Part shown: positions 12,180 to 24,300 of the stretch, one piece after another
How the letters are laid out: the number at the start of each line of letters is the position of its first letter
Position numbering within the stretch: the first letter of the stretch is position 1
Origin: Branchiostoma floridae
Taxonomy: Eukaryota > Chordata > Leptocardii > Amphioxiformes > Branchiostomatidae
Direction of reading: 5' to 3'
Length of the DNA: 64,000 nucleotides
NCBI RefSeq assembly: GCF_000003815.2
Contig: NC_049992.1
Location: 19,900,356 to 19,964,355 of the forward strand
Notes under the pieces: generated by a model
Told to the model about the DNA's origin: nothing
The model's input: the letters and a program-made list of their open reading frames with translations, nothing else
Databases searched by the model: none
Position numbers and translations under genes: made by a program

Positions 12180-12372
12180 GGATGGTCCAGGAGATTTCGG
12201 TCAACTTGTTGTTTTGATCAACGTTTGTAAATCGTGTAACAACACCACGCATCTGCTTGAAGATTAAACAGAGATAACTACCCTAGACAACCTGCCGATA
12301 ACCTGCCTGAGGTTTCACGCAGAGGCGCTCCAGCTATGTTGCCAGTATCGAGTTCGCTTGAGCGGAAGGGAA
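12180..12372 (+). repeat. Unclassified interspersed repeat, copy A
   Basis: It shares an ordered set of blocks with about 18565-18735: 'catctgcttgaagattaaa', 'agataact', 'gaggtttcac', 'ctccag' and 'cgcttgagcggaagggaat'. The repeat is about 180 bp, non-coding and in the same orientation in both places. It could be a SINE or MITE remnant. Confidence 0.7.
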
Positions 12373-13257
12373 TGTGTTAATGCCGAAGCAGAACTCTCTC
12401 AGCTTTTCCTTATACAGGTTTATCGATCGTTGTTTTCTTCCGTTGTTTTTCTTTTGTTGTTTTCCCTCTGTAACGTTGAGTGTAGTATTTGTAAAACCAC
12501 TTTTGTATAAAGAAAGTAGGGAAGATATGACGAAGATGCATATCACGTACGGGGACTATAGAAAATTTTGAGTGACATGGCTGAAATTCTTCGGATAACG
12601 AACTGCCAACAAAAGGTTAGGTTGTGGAAAACAAGTTACATATGGAAGTAACCTTTAATTGGAATTTTATTTGGTGGAATTGAAACATTAGTGTATTATG
12701 TGTTAGCTAAGATGAAAGTATTAGACACTATAATGAGAAAGTACAGACTGAAGGTTATGCGAATATTGTAATCGGCTAAGTTGTCCTACAGAGATATGAT
12801 TTTTGAATGTCTTACAGAGATATGATTGACAAAAAATCGCATTCATTATGAACAAATGACTTATTACACAGAATATTATACATTTACCTCATTCATTCTT
12901 AACTCAGACATTGGATCTTTTACTCAGATGATTTAAAGGTACACAATACATGAATAAGTAATTCCGAATTGTGGACTGTTTTGTAAAATAACAATTGCTT
13001 TTTGATGAGCGCGGAACTTAATCGTACGATATTAAGTAGCATACATTTTACTTAAGGTACTAAAACTAGTATCTATTGGAAAGTAACACCCCATTTGGAG
13101 CTATGGACCCATCTCGTTTAAATGCAAAAGGAAATGCCACTATAAAACAAATAACATAAAAAGACATAGATATATTAACAAATACCAGCCTAGGCACCTT
13201 CGAATTCGCCATGGACGTTGAAAAGGTCGAGCCACGATTGCTTTCTTTTGATTGCAG

Positions 13258-13944
13258 ACATCAATGGGGGATTTTATAGGCCATGCTGTTCCGGGCACCA
13301 TTCTGCTATTGTTTGGCCTGTGGTGGTCCATCAAATACTCCGTCAGGTGGGCCAGTCGGGTAAGGGGCCGTGAGACGAGCTCAGCTGCAGCGCGCTGTAA
13401 CTGTGGTCCAAGTCGTTTCCTGAAGAGGCTTCCTGTAGAAGGACTGTGCAAAACTATACTCGGAACATCAGGTACCAGAAACATTTCATGAATGGTTGTC
13501 ATTCTGTCTGTTGTATGCATAAAAAACATCATTTAGTTCGTACCATACCGTACATAAGCGAGTATGACTATGCATGTATGTGTAATAAAAAAACTATGTA
13601 TATCGTACATAAAGCTTACACAAAACGATTGCGAATAAGATCAGCAAGGTGCATACCACTACGTATGGAAATGTGTTGATACCCAAATCGTACAATGTAA
13701 GAATACTCACAGTAGTTCCTTGGGTTCCGTATTTATTAACAACATACTTCTAGATAAATACATTTCATATAATGAGGCCGGAATCCAAAGATAAACGTTT
13801 TTGGGGCCAGGAAAAAGAAGTCCATATCAATATTGAGACTGTGCTGAAATGTGGAAACAAACAAGCAAGGAAACAAACAAACAAACAAACAAAGAAACAG
13901 ACAGACAGACAGACAGACGGACAGACAGGCAGACAGACAGACAG

Positions 13945-13977
<33 letters not shown>

Positions 13978-15232
13978 ACAATTTTATTTGCGCCAGGCCG
14001 GCACTGAAAGGCTAAACCCAGCTGGCATGCGGATGGTGTAAACAAACAGATGTATTTTGTTTCAGGAATATTCTTGGAACAGCATGTCGGCAATTGGACG
14101 CTCATTGATCCCGTAACTTCAGAGTTCCACATGGTAGGTATCTGGCAACACACCACCATGGATCTGTTCCTCGTCCTGAACGGGTTCTGTGATGTTGTGA
14201 TTGCACTGGGAGCGCCTGTGCCCAGAGGAATAGACCACGTCTCCCTGTCGATGGCGTATGCAGTAGAAGGACTGTTGTTCTTCTATCACGTGCACGGCCG
14301 TACTTGCGTGGACGTCCGTCTCCACATGCTGCTGGTGCTGGCTGCGGGTTTGTGTGCTGCTGCGAGTGGGCTGGAGGCCTGGAAGTCTGACATCTTACTA
14401 CTGCCCATGTTGCGGACAGCATGTACTCTTCAACAGGGCACCTGGTTCTGGCAGGTCAGATATTGTTGTGCTTTGTACATGAAAGGAATCATAATTTTCT
14501 TTATTTTTCTTTTGTTTTCTTTTTGCATTGACGTAAGTACGAGATCTTGTGGCGTAACGACAGCATGTCTGGCGGCTCTGAACCTACAGGTCTCGAGTTC
14601 GAATCCTGTCCTGTCACAGAACTTGTGTTCTTGGTAATTGCACTTAACACAATTTCCCCACTTTACTCACGTAAAATGAGTATATAGTTTCGGGTATGGG
14701 CGTCCATCGGAGAAGACGTAAAATCGAGGCCCCACGTAATGTAGAGGTTGACGGTGATTCCGATTCAAAACCAAACCAAGCGTAAACCGGGTCAGGAGTG
14801 ACCGCACGCTAGCCAGCCTCCACATAATTCATCTTCGACCTTGTTCATGTTACAGAACTGACAGATTCTTTGAGGTTTTTCGGCTGTGCCCTCCTGATTC
14901 ACCAATAAGAAATGCGAAACAAGAGAGTTGAAAGAGCTTGCCATAATGTACTGTCTCAAGCTAAAGTATAGCATTTTTTATTATTATTTTTTTTTCAGAT
15001 CGCTTTCATCTTATATTCCCCCTTTCCTGGCCACGATTGGGACCTGGACAGCCATGAGAACATGATGTTTGTCTCCATGGCGTTCTGTTGGCACTTGCTG
15101 GGTGTCCTGCTCTTCATGTGTGTTGTGTACACAGTAGTCTATCACATCTACCGAGCCAAGGAGAAACAGTTAGGTACCGACATGGAGCTGGGACTGATGC
15201 AGACACACTCGGACTCCGATATGGACCAATAA
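13258..15232 (+). CDS. TMEM45B-like: Transmembrane protein 45 (DUF716) family, three coding exons
   Basis: Multi-pass membrane protein of the TMEM45A/B family. Coding exons: 13264-13471 (exon begins at 13258 after 'attgcag'; Met codon 13264), 14066-14454 and 14999-15232 (stop 15230-15232). Phases join cleanly (1, then 0) and every intron is GT/AG. The product is about 276 residues, matching the family's usual ~275. It begins MGDFIGHAVPGTILLLFGLW, the typical hydrophobic start, and continues with several hydrophobic segments, including the family block GIWQHTTMDLFLVLNG and a final one near FVSMAFCWHLLGVLLFMCVV, before a short hydrophilic tail. Family members are endosomal/lysosomal or Golgi membrane proteins of unclear biochemical role. 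An untranslated first exon must lie upstream. Intron 2 holds a diverged SINE. Confidence 0.92.
13856..13979. repeat. (AAAC)n/(ACAG)n microsatellite in TMEM45 intron 1
   Basis: Tetranucleotide array changing from AAAC-type to ACAG-type units. Open frames here are artefacts. Confidence 0.95.
14543..14800 (+). mobile_element. Diverged tRNA-derived SINE in TMEM45 intron 2
   Basis: A box-A-like 'gtggcgtaacgacag' and a strong box B 'ggtctcgagttcgaatcc' are followed by SINE body motifs also found at 8.2 and 30.4 kb ('ttactcacgtaaaatgagta', 'tttcgggtatgggcgtcc', 'cgtaaaatcgaggcccc'). It is more mutated than those copies. Confidence 0.75.
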
Positions 15233-15910
15233 CACATACCACCGGGTCAATGCTAACACCTGTCAACCTTGCAACTAGATAACTACTACTTTTACAAAGA
15301 GGGACCTTCCGATAACAAGTTCGACATATTCTAGAGGAGAATGAGGTAGGATTGCAGATTAGTCCACCAACCTCGCATAAGTATCTTTTACTTTTAGGAC
15401 CGCTTGTCGTATTTGACAATGTTATCCAACGTGAACATATGTCTGGATAGTTTGCAGATAGATAATGTCGGAAGTGTAATGTTTTTTTTTTGGTTCGTGC
15501 TAATTTGTTTTGACGATTGGCCGCATACAAGTTCGATAGCTGTTCCGTCATATTTGCTGATATTTACTTATACTGTTGTACTTTTGGTTTTTAAATTCCG
15601 TTGAACATCTCCATATACAAGATGATATTCTTTACATACATATAAGAAATGACATCAGCGAATAGGTAGCTGAATGCAAAGTGTATATCATATAGGCAGA
15701 TTTATACATCATTATCACATCAGGAAACCATAAGCATAGTGTAACTTACATTTGCCACTTGTGCCAACTAACATGTTATCAAACATATGACATTATGCAA
15801 AGTCAACATATTTTCTGTTGTAACATTAATGCTGGTCACCTTTCTAGTTTCTACCAACGACTGTCAATGACTTGATTCTTTAGTTTGGTATATCTTTGTA
15901 ATCAAGAGTG

Positions 15911-15916
15911 AATAAA
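15911..15916 (+). terminator. Possible polyadenylation signal for the TMEM45-like gene
   Basis: AATAAA lies about 680 bp after the stop codon, within plausible 3' UTR range. Other signals could be used. Confidence 0.4.
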
Positions 15917-15929
15917 GTAACAATGCTAT

Positions 15930-16880
15930 GGGGACTTTTTTGTGCACGAAATATGGTTTCCACATGGCATGTACTTAAAGTTGTATATATGGACTATAAT
16001 ATTGAATAATAGAATTAATAAAAAAAAGATAAACAGATATTCATACGATTAAAATGCTAATAAATCAGTTGATTTGAATACACTCTCTGTCTCTGTGGTA
16101 AATGGTTGTGTCAATAGAGTCTTTTTAAAGACAACAAACTCAGAGCGATCGCGACTTGCGTTAAGCATGCGATCGGCGTCAACTGGATCCGTCGCAGATA
16201 CTATCGTCCTCGGCACTGCATGGATGCACGACTATTTTCAACTAGGGATGCGCAATGCACACACATGTAAAACGCACCTTACACGCAATGGCTGCCTACG
16301 TACCCACAATAGATACACCAAATTCGTCATATATTCGCTAATTGTGCGTTACAAATAAGCAAAACAATTGAAACAAGAAATTCTTAAAAAAAAAAAAAAA
16401 AACTGGCAACGCAGCTTGAAGTGATGCTGTTACAAATTGCATACGTCTGACCGGGTCGCTGTACAACCGCCCCCCTCCCCCTTATAACGTTAGCTAGGCT
16501 GCTATGGTAACGGCAGAATCTTTCTAACTTCTCCTTCGTTGCGAGACAACTTATAGCTATAGTATTGTCCTAGGTATTTCATCCGTCAAAACAAAAACAT
16601 TGCAACTTCTCGGATGCCGTTTAGATTGTATTGAAAGCAAATGGATTGTAAAATTACTCATCATCTATTAAAGTTAGATCCTAACTCGATCTAATCATGC
16701 CAACCGTACAGAGGTTAACAAAAAATGTCAATAATATCTAATCATCTGATTATGTCAACCAAGTATCCTAGTAACGAGTATCCATCACTCTACTACTAAC
16801 ACATCAACCCTCAAAGCACATAGTGATCTCTTTCTTGAGTTTTGTCTGTGTATGAATGAAGACAGCATTCAATATTGACT
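15930..16880. other. Intergenic DNA, nothing recognised
   Basis: AT-rich sequence with an A-rich run near 16388-16401. No coding or RNA feature was recognised. Confidence 0.5.
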
Positions 16881-16884
16881 GGTA

Positions 16885-17165
16885 AAATTAACCTCACCTT
16901 CTTGTTATGACTGAGAGAATGTTAGTTGTGTCAGGAACGCCGACAGTTTCCGATCGAGGTAAGATTAGTGAATTCTCTCCCATCCCGGCTGGAGCGGTGT
17001 GGCGACACAAGGTCAGTGACTGCACATACAATAACAGTAGCTAATGTTTAAGCACTGTACTGACCTTGCAGGGATGACCTGAGATAAGGGAAGGGTAAAA
17101 TAGCCTATTTATCAACAATCTCGCAATATGTAGTCAAATGAGTGTCACAGAGTTCCAGCATTACC
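16885..17165 (-). repeat. Three-copy interspersed repeat, copy 1 (reverse)
   Basis: In reverse complement this matches 42.8-43.1 kb and 55.7-56.06 kb. Shared blocks include 'cgctccagccgggat', 'gaattcact', 'atcttacctcgatc' and 'gagattgttgataaa'. Non-coding or only partially open; the family is unclassified. Confidence 0.75.
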
Positions 17166-17349
17166 TCCTCAACTATCCACACTGATAGTCTTCTAAACAT
17201 TGTACGCATACCAAAAGTACAGACAAGTACATTGTCTCTCTGCGACACACCACATATGAGTCTTTGTCTCTAATGAATAACACTTGCTACTGGAGTAGGA
17301 TGTCTTTTTAAGATCGAAGAGATATGCCTGTTGCTAAAGGGAGAACACG

Positions 17350-17622
17350 CACAAACATACACGACGTTATACAAATACAACATAGACATACATATGCATT
17401 TAAACACACAGACACAAAGGCACAGAAACACACAGACACAGACACACACACACAAATACAGCACCTACACATTCAAACACACACACACACACAGACATAT
17501 TCACAAACACACACACACACACACACCGCAAATACAGCTACCTACACATTCAAACACACACACACATTCACAAAGACACAAACACATACACACACACACA
17601 CACACACACACGAAAGCACGCA
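17350..17622. repeat. CA-rich microsatellite
   Basis: Imperfect (CA)n mixed with ACACAG and CAAATACAG units, including a locally repeated 'tacacattcaaacacaca'. It generates long HT-repeat open frames that are not genes. Confidence 0.95.
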
Positions 17623-17973
17623 CAGAGAGAGATAACAACCAGACGTAGGTATTCAAACGCACACAGGATCATTTTCAAACATTTTGAGATGTCCTTTAAT
17701 TTCGTTAAACAACCCAACCACGAGCACTACTGATACGCCCCAAGTACCTCAATGATGACACAACAGACTCTAGTTGTGTTTACATAAAACAGTCATGTAT
17801 TTTTAATGTGGAACTCCTGTTTATTGTCAATAAAAGCATCCTACTGTTAACAATCATGGGTATACCATTCCCAACTTTTGAACGATTTTGAAGAACTGTA
17901 TTTATGTGAAACGTCTAACTATAAAAAAACAATAAAACATGTTAATACTAGTATATCGAATTCTTTAAGATTC

Positions 17974-18019
17974 CGTACTGAGCGTTAAGTAGACCTCGGT
18001 CTACTTAACGCTCAGTACG
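17974..18019. repeat. Perfect palindrome, 22-bp arms with 2-bp spacer
   Basis: 'cgtactgagcgttaagtaga' followed by 'cc' is exactly the reverse complement of the right arm starting 'ggtctacttaacgctcag', with only 'tc' between them. No repeat copy was noticed elsewhere in the window. It would extrude as a near-perfect hairpin. Confidence 0.95.
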
Positions 18020-18564
18020 CACACCCCTGCCCCGATAAGTGGTCTCGTCCGAACAGGAAGTTGCAGGATAAGTGCAGTGACTAGAACCGTAACATTTGAC
18101 AGATTATCGCTGTCTTTTGCCTTCTTATGTTTACAGCATCCATGCTTTTTTTGTCTTCTAAGTTGCTTCAATACGAAGGTAAGTGTTGTACTTTTAGAAG
18201 ACGCTACTAAGCTACTAATGGCGGTATTCCTAACTTACGCACCGGCTGTTTCATTGGTACCCTGACACTGCTCTGCAACTTTAACCCTGTTAGACCAGAC
18301 TTGTGTGTATTATCGGGGGTGGGGGTCGGGTTGGTGCAAAGGGTGTTCTTTTGTGGCAAATTTCTACATCATATACTTATCGCATGACCATGAAATATTC
18401 ATACAACAAGTTGCGTACAATTACATTGTTCGGACGTGTCTGTGCTAATTTTTGCTGAAAATTGGTACGCGGAATTTAGGATGTGTATACGATGTTTCAA
18501 AATTTTATAAGCTAGGAGGGATAGGCTCAAGCGTGAGATATTCCAGTAGACATTCTGATAGGTA

Positions 18565-18735
18565 ACTTTGTGTTTTGGACAACGTCCGTAAATCACTAAA
18601 TGCACCATGTATCTGCTTGAAGATTAAAGGAAGATAACTAGAGCTACCTGTCGGGGCCCTGTGAGAGGTTTCACCCAGTGGCACTCCAGTTATTTGCCCG
18701 ATAGCGAGTGGGTGAGCGCTTGAGCGGAAGGGAAT
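18565..18735 (+). repeat. Unclassified interspersed repeat, copy B
   Basis: Partner of 12180-12372 in the same orientation, with the blocks 'tctgcttgaagattaaa', 'gaggtttcaccca' and 'gcttgagcggaagggaat'. It ends just before a piggyBac-like MITE. Confidence 0.7.
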
Positions 18736-18800
18736 TTCTGTGAAAGAGCAGACCTCAGTGTTGTCTTTCACAGATGAAGACATTTCCAGAGTAGGAATTT

Positions 18801-19120
18801 TTAAATCCTCAAACCACCGTATGGGGTCAAAACTGACCCAGGCGTATATCAGCAGGTGCTATTGTGACATTTCTGGTCAACAACAAAAAATCCTCTAAAA
18901 CACTAGTACTCTTCATACACTTTTACCAAAATTTGCTAATTGTTGATTATGGTATCCTAGACAGTTTATGCATGGTCCAGTGGGCTGAAAACTGACCCAA
19001 GCAAAATGTGCATCTTTTTAAACAAACTTTTTAGACCAACACCTAAACTACTTACCGTATGACCACCAAAGAATCAGACAAAAAACAAATCGAAAAAAGC
19101 TACGGTGGTTTGAGGGTTAA
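18801..19120. mobile_element. piggyBac-like MITE, TTAA at both ends
   Basis: TTAA at 18801-18804 is followed by a terminal sequence (tcctcaaaccaccgta). The right end carries its reverse complement (tacggtggtttgaggg) directly followed by TTAA at 19117-19120. The element is about 320 bp and non-coding. TTAA target duplication with a C-rich terminus is the piggyBac signature. It shares 'ccgtatggggtca' with the larger element at 52161-53110, so the two probably used a related transposase. Confidence 0.75.
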
Positions 19121-19948
19121 GGCCCTGGTAACGTAAAACGTACGCTTTATCAGGCGGGCGATTCTATATATCCGGTACTAACGTGGTAACAATGCCGTAC
19201 ATCGTATGTATGGGTATAATTAGGTAGAAAAATATATCATTATAACGTTGTGGTCACAAACATCGTAGGCTAATGTATGATTGGGGATTATGAGACTACC
19301 TGCGCCAGTCACAGCATATCGTATGCTAATCGCAAATAGAATTAGCGCGGGCACGTTTGACGATGAAAAATAGAGCATATTAAATGGATTTAGAACATAG
19401 TAAAAAAATCCCCTATCGACGTAAGATATTTGTTTCAATCTAAGCAGGCGTCACTTTGGCTATTTCTTTGAAAGATGGCACGAAAGCTTCTTAAATATCC
19501 ACTATGTTCTGAGGGCTTTTGTTTTCCTTAACGTTGTCAATGTTGTGAAAACTCACGCGCACGTAATGCTTACAACTGTTTGATGGCTATCTACGTGGGA
19601 AATTGCATTTAAATCGTGTTTTTTTTAATAATTAGATCAGGTCTCACCCCTGGCCTGTGTCAGTTTGCCAAGCGGGCAGTTTGCAGACGGCTCCCCGAAA
19701 TATGTTTTTCACTAATAGGATGACATTGCAGCCTGGTTCGGCTGTTTTACAGCTAGGTCTACATTTGGTCAGTTAAAGAAGAAGAAAAGCGTTCAGGTGG
19801 CTATTCACACATGGACAATCGTATGACCTTGGAGAATTATTGGTGGCTGATTTTATCGATAATTTAGCCATGTAGGTTAATGGCTAATACCGTCCTTGAC
19901 TGGCGTTCACCACATATCAGGGAATGTTTTGGAAGTATACGCAAGTTG

Positions 19949-20231
19949 GTCTAATTGTCTATGGAAGATTATTTGTTTCTTGTTTCAATCACATTTTGAA
20001 GGACACACACCACACATGTCTTTCCAGTTTCTCTGGATATACAGCAACAAACAAACGAGCAAACAAACAAATGAATAATGTAAACGGTCTAATTGTCCAT
20101 GGAAGATTATTTGTTACTTGTTTCAATCACATTTTGAAGGTCACACAACACACATGTCTCTCCTGTTTCGCTGGATATACAGCAACAAACAAACAAACAA
20201 ACAAACAAACAAACAAACAAATAATGTAAAC
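19949..20231 (+). repeat. Two tandem ~140-bp units with CAAA tails
   Basis: 19949-20084 and 20085-20231 are near-identical units ('ggtctaattgt', 'atggaagattatttgtt', 'tttcaatcacattttgaagg', 'ctggatatacagcaacaaac'), each ending in a (CAAA)n run of different length and then 'taatgtaaac'. This is a recent head-to-tail duplication. Confidence 0.93.
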
Positions 20232-21094
20232 GACATCATGTCAGTTGTCTGTTTTGCCCACACCCTCTATTTTCACCCTACGCACATGTATAGGACTGTT
20301 TCCAAGTAGATAAAATGTTGTTGGTACGTTTTTCATTATGTTTTTTTTTTAAATTACGGTCCTGGAAGAGATACAAACTGCTCATTTTCGAAGAATCAAT
20401 CGTTGCCAAAGCATTGCTCTTTGTAAAATTTCTATTCCTCTGTCTACGCACTAGTATATCTTACTTTTCGATTTGGATTTTCTATCAATTAAATACCATC
20501 ATACTCTTGCTACAGTAGTCACCAGTACTTGTCACCGGGATTACTTGCTACGATCTGCCTGGACAGTAGAGAGAAATGGGCACCAAATCAGACGATCCAC
20601 ACGACCACAGTGGCCAGGGGCCGGGCTGTATGAAGAGATGCAGTAACGTGTTGGTGTTGGCACTAGAAAGTTTCTTCTACAGGTCAGGCAGTTTTCAAAG
20701 CCACAATAACCAAATATGAACTTGTCAATGCTCGTCGGATACAAATTAGAAAAAAAATGACGAGACCAAGACATCTATCAACAATCTTTTCTCAGATGTG
20801 TTTCGTTGCATTCCATGCGTCAATTGCTTCTATGATATGTACCCCAAAAAAGTAACCCGCAATTTCAAAGAATAAATTTCTGAATTCCAGGTATAACTTT
20901 ACAGGCAGGATGAGATCTAATATTTGTATCATTTGTAAAATTTGATTTTAACACGGTGAAATAGATATTAATCGTGAAAAGTGTATATTTGTTTACTGAT
21001 AAGAATTCAAGGAGAATTTGGCCACTTTGCGTTGAGTTTTAACGGCCACGAAAAGATTTAAATTGCGGCACGTATTAGGTGTGTGTCCTTATAG

Positions 21095-21295
21095 CCCCAA
21101 CATTCCACTAGGATGGCGCTCTCGCCGCGCTCTCGCTGCCACCTAAAATTTGATGTATTGATCAACGAATTGTGTTGTCTTCTCGGTCACACGTTTACGT
21201 TTCGTATGATGTACCAAGTGTAAAAGGGAAGGTTACAATATCCTATTTAGGTCGCAGTGAGAGCGCAGCCCGGTCGCAGTCTAGTGGAAAGGGGG
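21095..21295. mobile_element. ~200-bp MITE just upstream of the PTCHD gene
   Basis: The left end 'ccccaacattccactag', followed by GC-rich 'gcgctctcgctgccacct', is matched in reverse complement by the right end 'aggtcgcagtgagagcgc ... ctagtggaaaggggg'. The arms are about 45 bp with mismatches and small indels; there is no coding capacity. Confidence 0.65.
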
Positions 21296-21375
21296 TCTTG
21301 GTGTTTTACATGTTTATTGGCTAAGGCATGCTAGACTATTGACACTGATAATTCCTTTGAACTTCTTGCCGCCAG

Positions 21376-24300
21376 ACTGGGTAAGCTGGTGTCCGGCCAT
21401 CCATGGCTGACCATCCTGCTGACCCTGCTCCTTGGTGGTTCCTTATCTGCCGGGATGGTCAAGTTCTACGAGGAAAGGCGCGAAGAAAAACTGTGGACCC
21501 CTTATGGCTCTCGGGTTATTGAGCACCAGAACTGGATCAACGAGAACTTCCCCGCGCAGTTCCGCTTCCAGAACCTGCTGATTGAGGCCGACAACGTTCT
21601 ACAGCCTTCGGTGCTGCGAGCTGTAAGACTATTTTTGTCAACTGCATTTTTTACTAGTACATTCTTTCCATCTTTTAACTCACTGTATAACTCTTGTTCC
21701 ATGATTAGTATTACAATACTAGTAGTGTAGGCTGCCATATGATATTGTTTTTTTTAGAGGCAAAGGTACACTCCCACTGCACTTGCGTCAAGCTTGCGTC
21801 TCTGCGGGGTTCGAGAAATACGAATTTCAGAGATAAAGAACGGATTTTCTTACTTTTTGTGTATTTCGTTATCTCCTCATTCATACTTTTACGTATTACG
21901 CAATATATAAATTTTACAATATCAGTGAAAAACAAAACAAAAAAGTGACGTAATACTATGAGAGTACTCCTTGTTTGGTCCAGACCATTTTGTTTATAAA
22001 GTGAGGCTCTTTATATATATATGCAATAACATGTTTCTGCTGTGCCTAGCTGTCTACAATGGATAGGCGATACTTCTGTTTTACAGCTCTATGATGGCCG
22101 TTACTATACATGACAAAATCAAGACGGCATAGTACTTAATGATATCACTTTCTGCACTTTTTTTTTCATCAGATGCTTGCATTAGACTCAGCAGTTAAGA
22201 ACGTGTCAACGGATGCAGCAAACTGGACATCCATATGTTACCGGTAAGACAAATCTCCATACTTTTAATTTGCAAAATTAAAACTATGAGGAATGAAAAA
22301 TAACGTGTTTATAATTGCAAATTTTACAAGCAGAATAGAACACATTGTGCTTTCTAGGTACGCTTTATCGATATGCAGTTTCACGGTTAATACGATTGAT
22401 CGCGTAAAGCAGTGGTTGCATACACGATCACAAAGAGTAAACAAGATGAGATGTGTTTTGAAAACAAAATAAAAACCGATGGGTCCAAGAAAGCTATTCG
22501 GGTGAAAGCCCTCTTCCCGAGACTCAAAGCCAATTTAAGAAGCACGTAGCATGTTCCGACAAATAAAGGTCTCATTGGTGAACTTAATTCTTCCCATAGA
22601 CCTTTTATTTATTTATTTCCCATAGACCTCTAAGTTATAATACGTGTTTACATGGGCGTGTTCAAGCTACATGAGTTATCAGCATATGATTCGTTCTGTT
22701 ATGAGCACATTTACACTATATCATGGGGAGAAAATGCCAATGACCAGAATCTATACGTGTGATGAGAATCTATCTGTCTGAACAAACTAATTATCATAGC
22801 AAAACATAAGGTGCCTCTTTATTTTAACCGTATATATAATAACCATGAAACGATCTAGACACTAGAACTACAGAGAATGCCCATAAACATAGACTTTCGG
22901 ACTCGATGAATTCAATAATTTAATCTGCACTGATGAACATCACTTTGCGTTCAATTTACAGGATTGGTCATCAATGCTGGTCTAGTAGTCTACTGGAGTT
23001 GTGGAGTTTCAATGAGAATGTCATCAACAGCCTGTCACAGCAGGACATCCTGGACAAAATCAACACAAACAACCTCATAAGGCATGCCTGAAGTCGATAG
23101 ATGACAACAATGCTAATCTATCGTTCTATATGCAGTAATCCATGTTGTCATTGGCTTTTCCATTTCTTCTGTTTGAATTATCTATTTCATTAGGAGGCAA
23201 ATTTAATCTCTCTCTATATATTTATTCCCTCTAGCCCCCTGACATTCCGGCCGTACGATGTTGAGGCCGTGTTGGGAGAAATCCACCGGGACTCTGATGG
23301 TAAGATTTCTGGCGCCAAGGCCACCACAATGCTGTATGCTGTAAAGGACCAGACCATCGAACGACAGGGAGAAAGGGTGAGTTAATATATTTACGGTGTA
23401 TGATAATGGTAGAAAATACAATATCTGTATAGCCTATTCTCTCTATATCTCTTAGAGATAGATTGCAAATCCCTTTCAACTATCTAAATTCTATATTACC
23501 AAGAAACATTAATACTGTACAACTTTCGTAGATAGGACACCTTTTAATATGAGCGAACACTAATAGCATTATGTATTTTAAATAGTTAATACTGATATTA
23601 CTGTGTTAAGCAAATACTATTTTAAATGTTTTGGTAATAACACTTCATTTTATCCCAATACTGTTTTAATTTGTCGGTCTGAAATGCCTTTTAAGAACTA
23701 TGTTATTGCTTTATCGATTTTAACCACTTTGTATGTTAACGGTTTGTAATGACAAGTCGTAATTCAGCCGTGTGGTTGCAATGTCATTGTCAGTTTGTTG
23801 AATTTCGAAATAAACCAGTCATACTTATTAAAAGGTATGGAAAAAGTTTTCACAGGCAAAACTTTACATAATTTATCACTTCTCCACATGAGATACCAGC
23901 AATATCGTGAAGCAAATATAACATGACCCACGACATCTATACTTCTTGTCCAAGTTATTCTGGAATAAAACAATGTCTCAATTTCAATCTCGCTCCAATG
24001 ACGTTTAGGACATTGTGGCAGAAACATGAAGAACTGAATCCTAGTTTCTGCCACATTGTTCTAAAAGTCATGTTGTTTTCTTCTGATGACCTAGTACAAA
24101 GAGAGTTTGAACTACCAAAATGGATGTAAGTACTTCACAGTCATGTAATTTAAAACATACAAACATATCGCCTTTCGTCATAGATTGATGAGATCAGGCT
24201 TGACTGGGAGAAGAAATTTCTGGACGTTGCTTTGGAGGAGAGGTCAGATGTGGTCACCGTGACGCCCTATTCTTCCGAACAAAGGTAGTTTCAAGTTCTT

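Larger units (their letters stand above)
10840..13250. other. Intergenic DNA upstream of the TMEM45-like gene
   Basis: It contains two dinucleotide arrays and one interspersed repeat copy (listed separately). The 5' untranslated exon of the TMEM45-like gene probably lies here, because its first coding exon begins at an acceptor, but the exon itself cannot be placed. Confidence 0.4.

Noticed and set aside
17324-17648. 100-residue His/Thr-rich plus-strand frames
   Set aside because: Produced by the CA-rich microsatellite; overlapping frames have the same composition.
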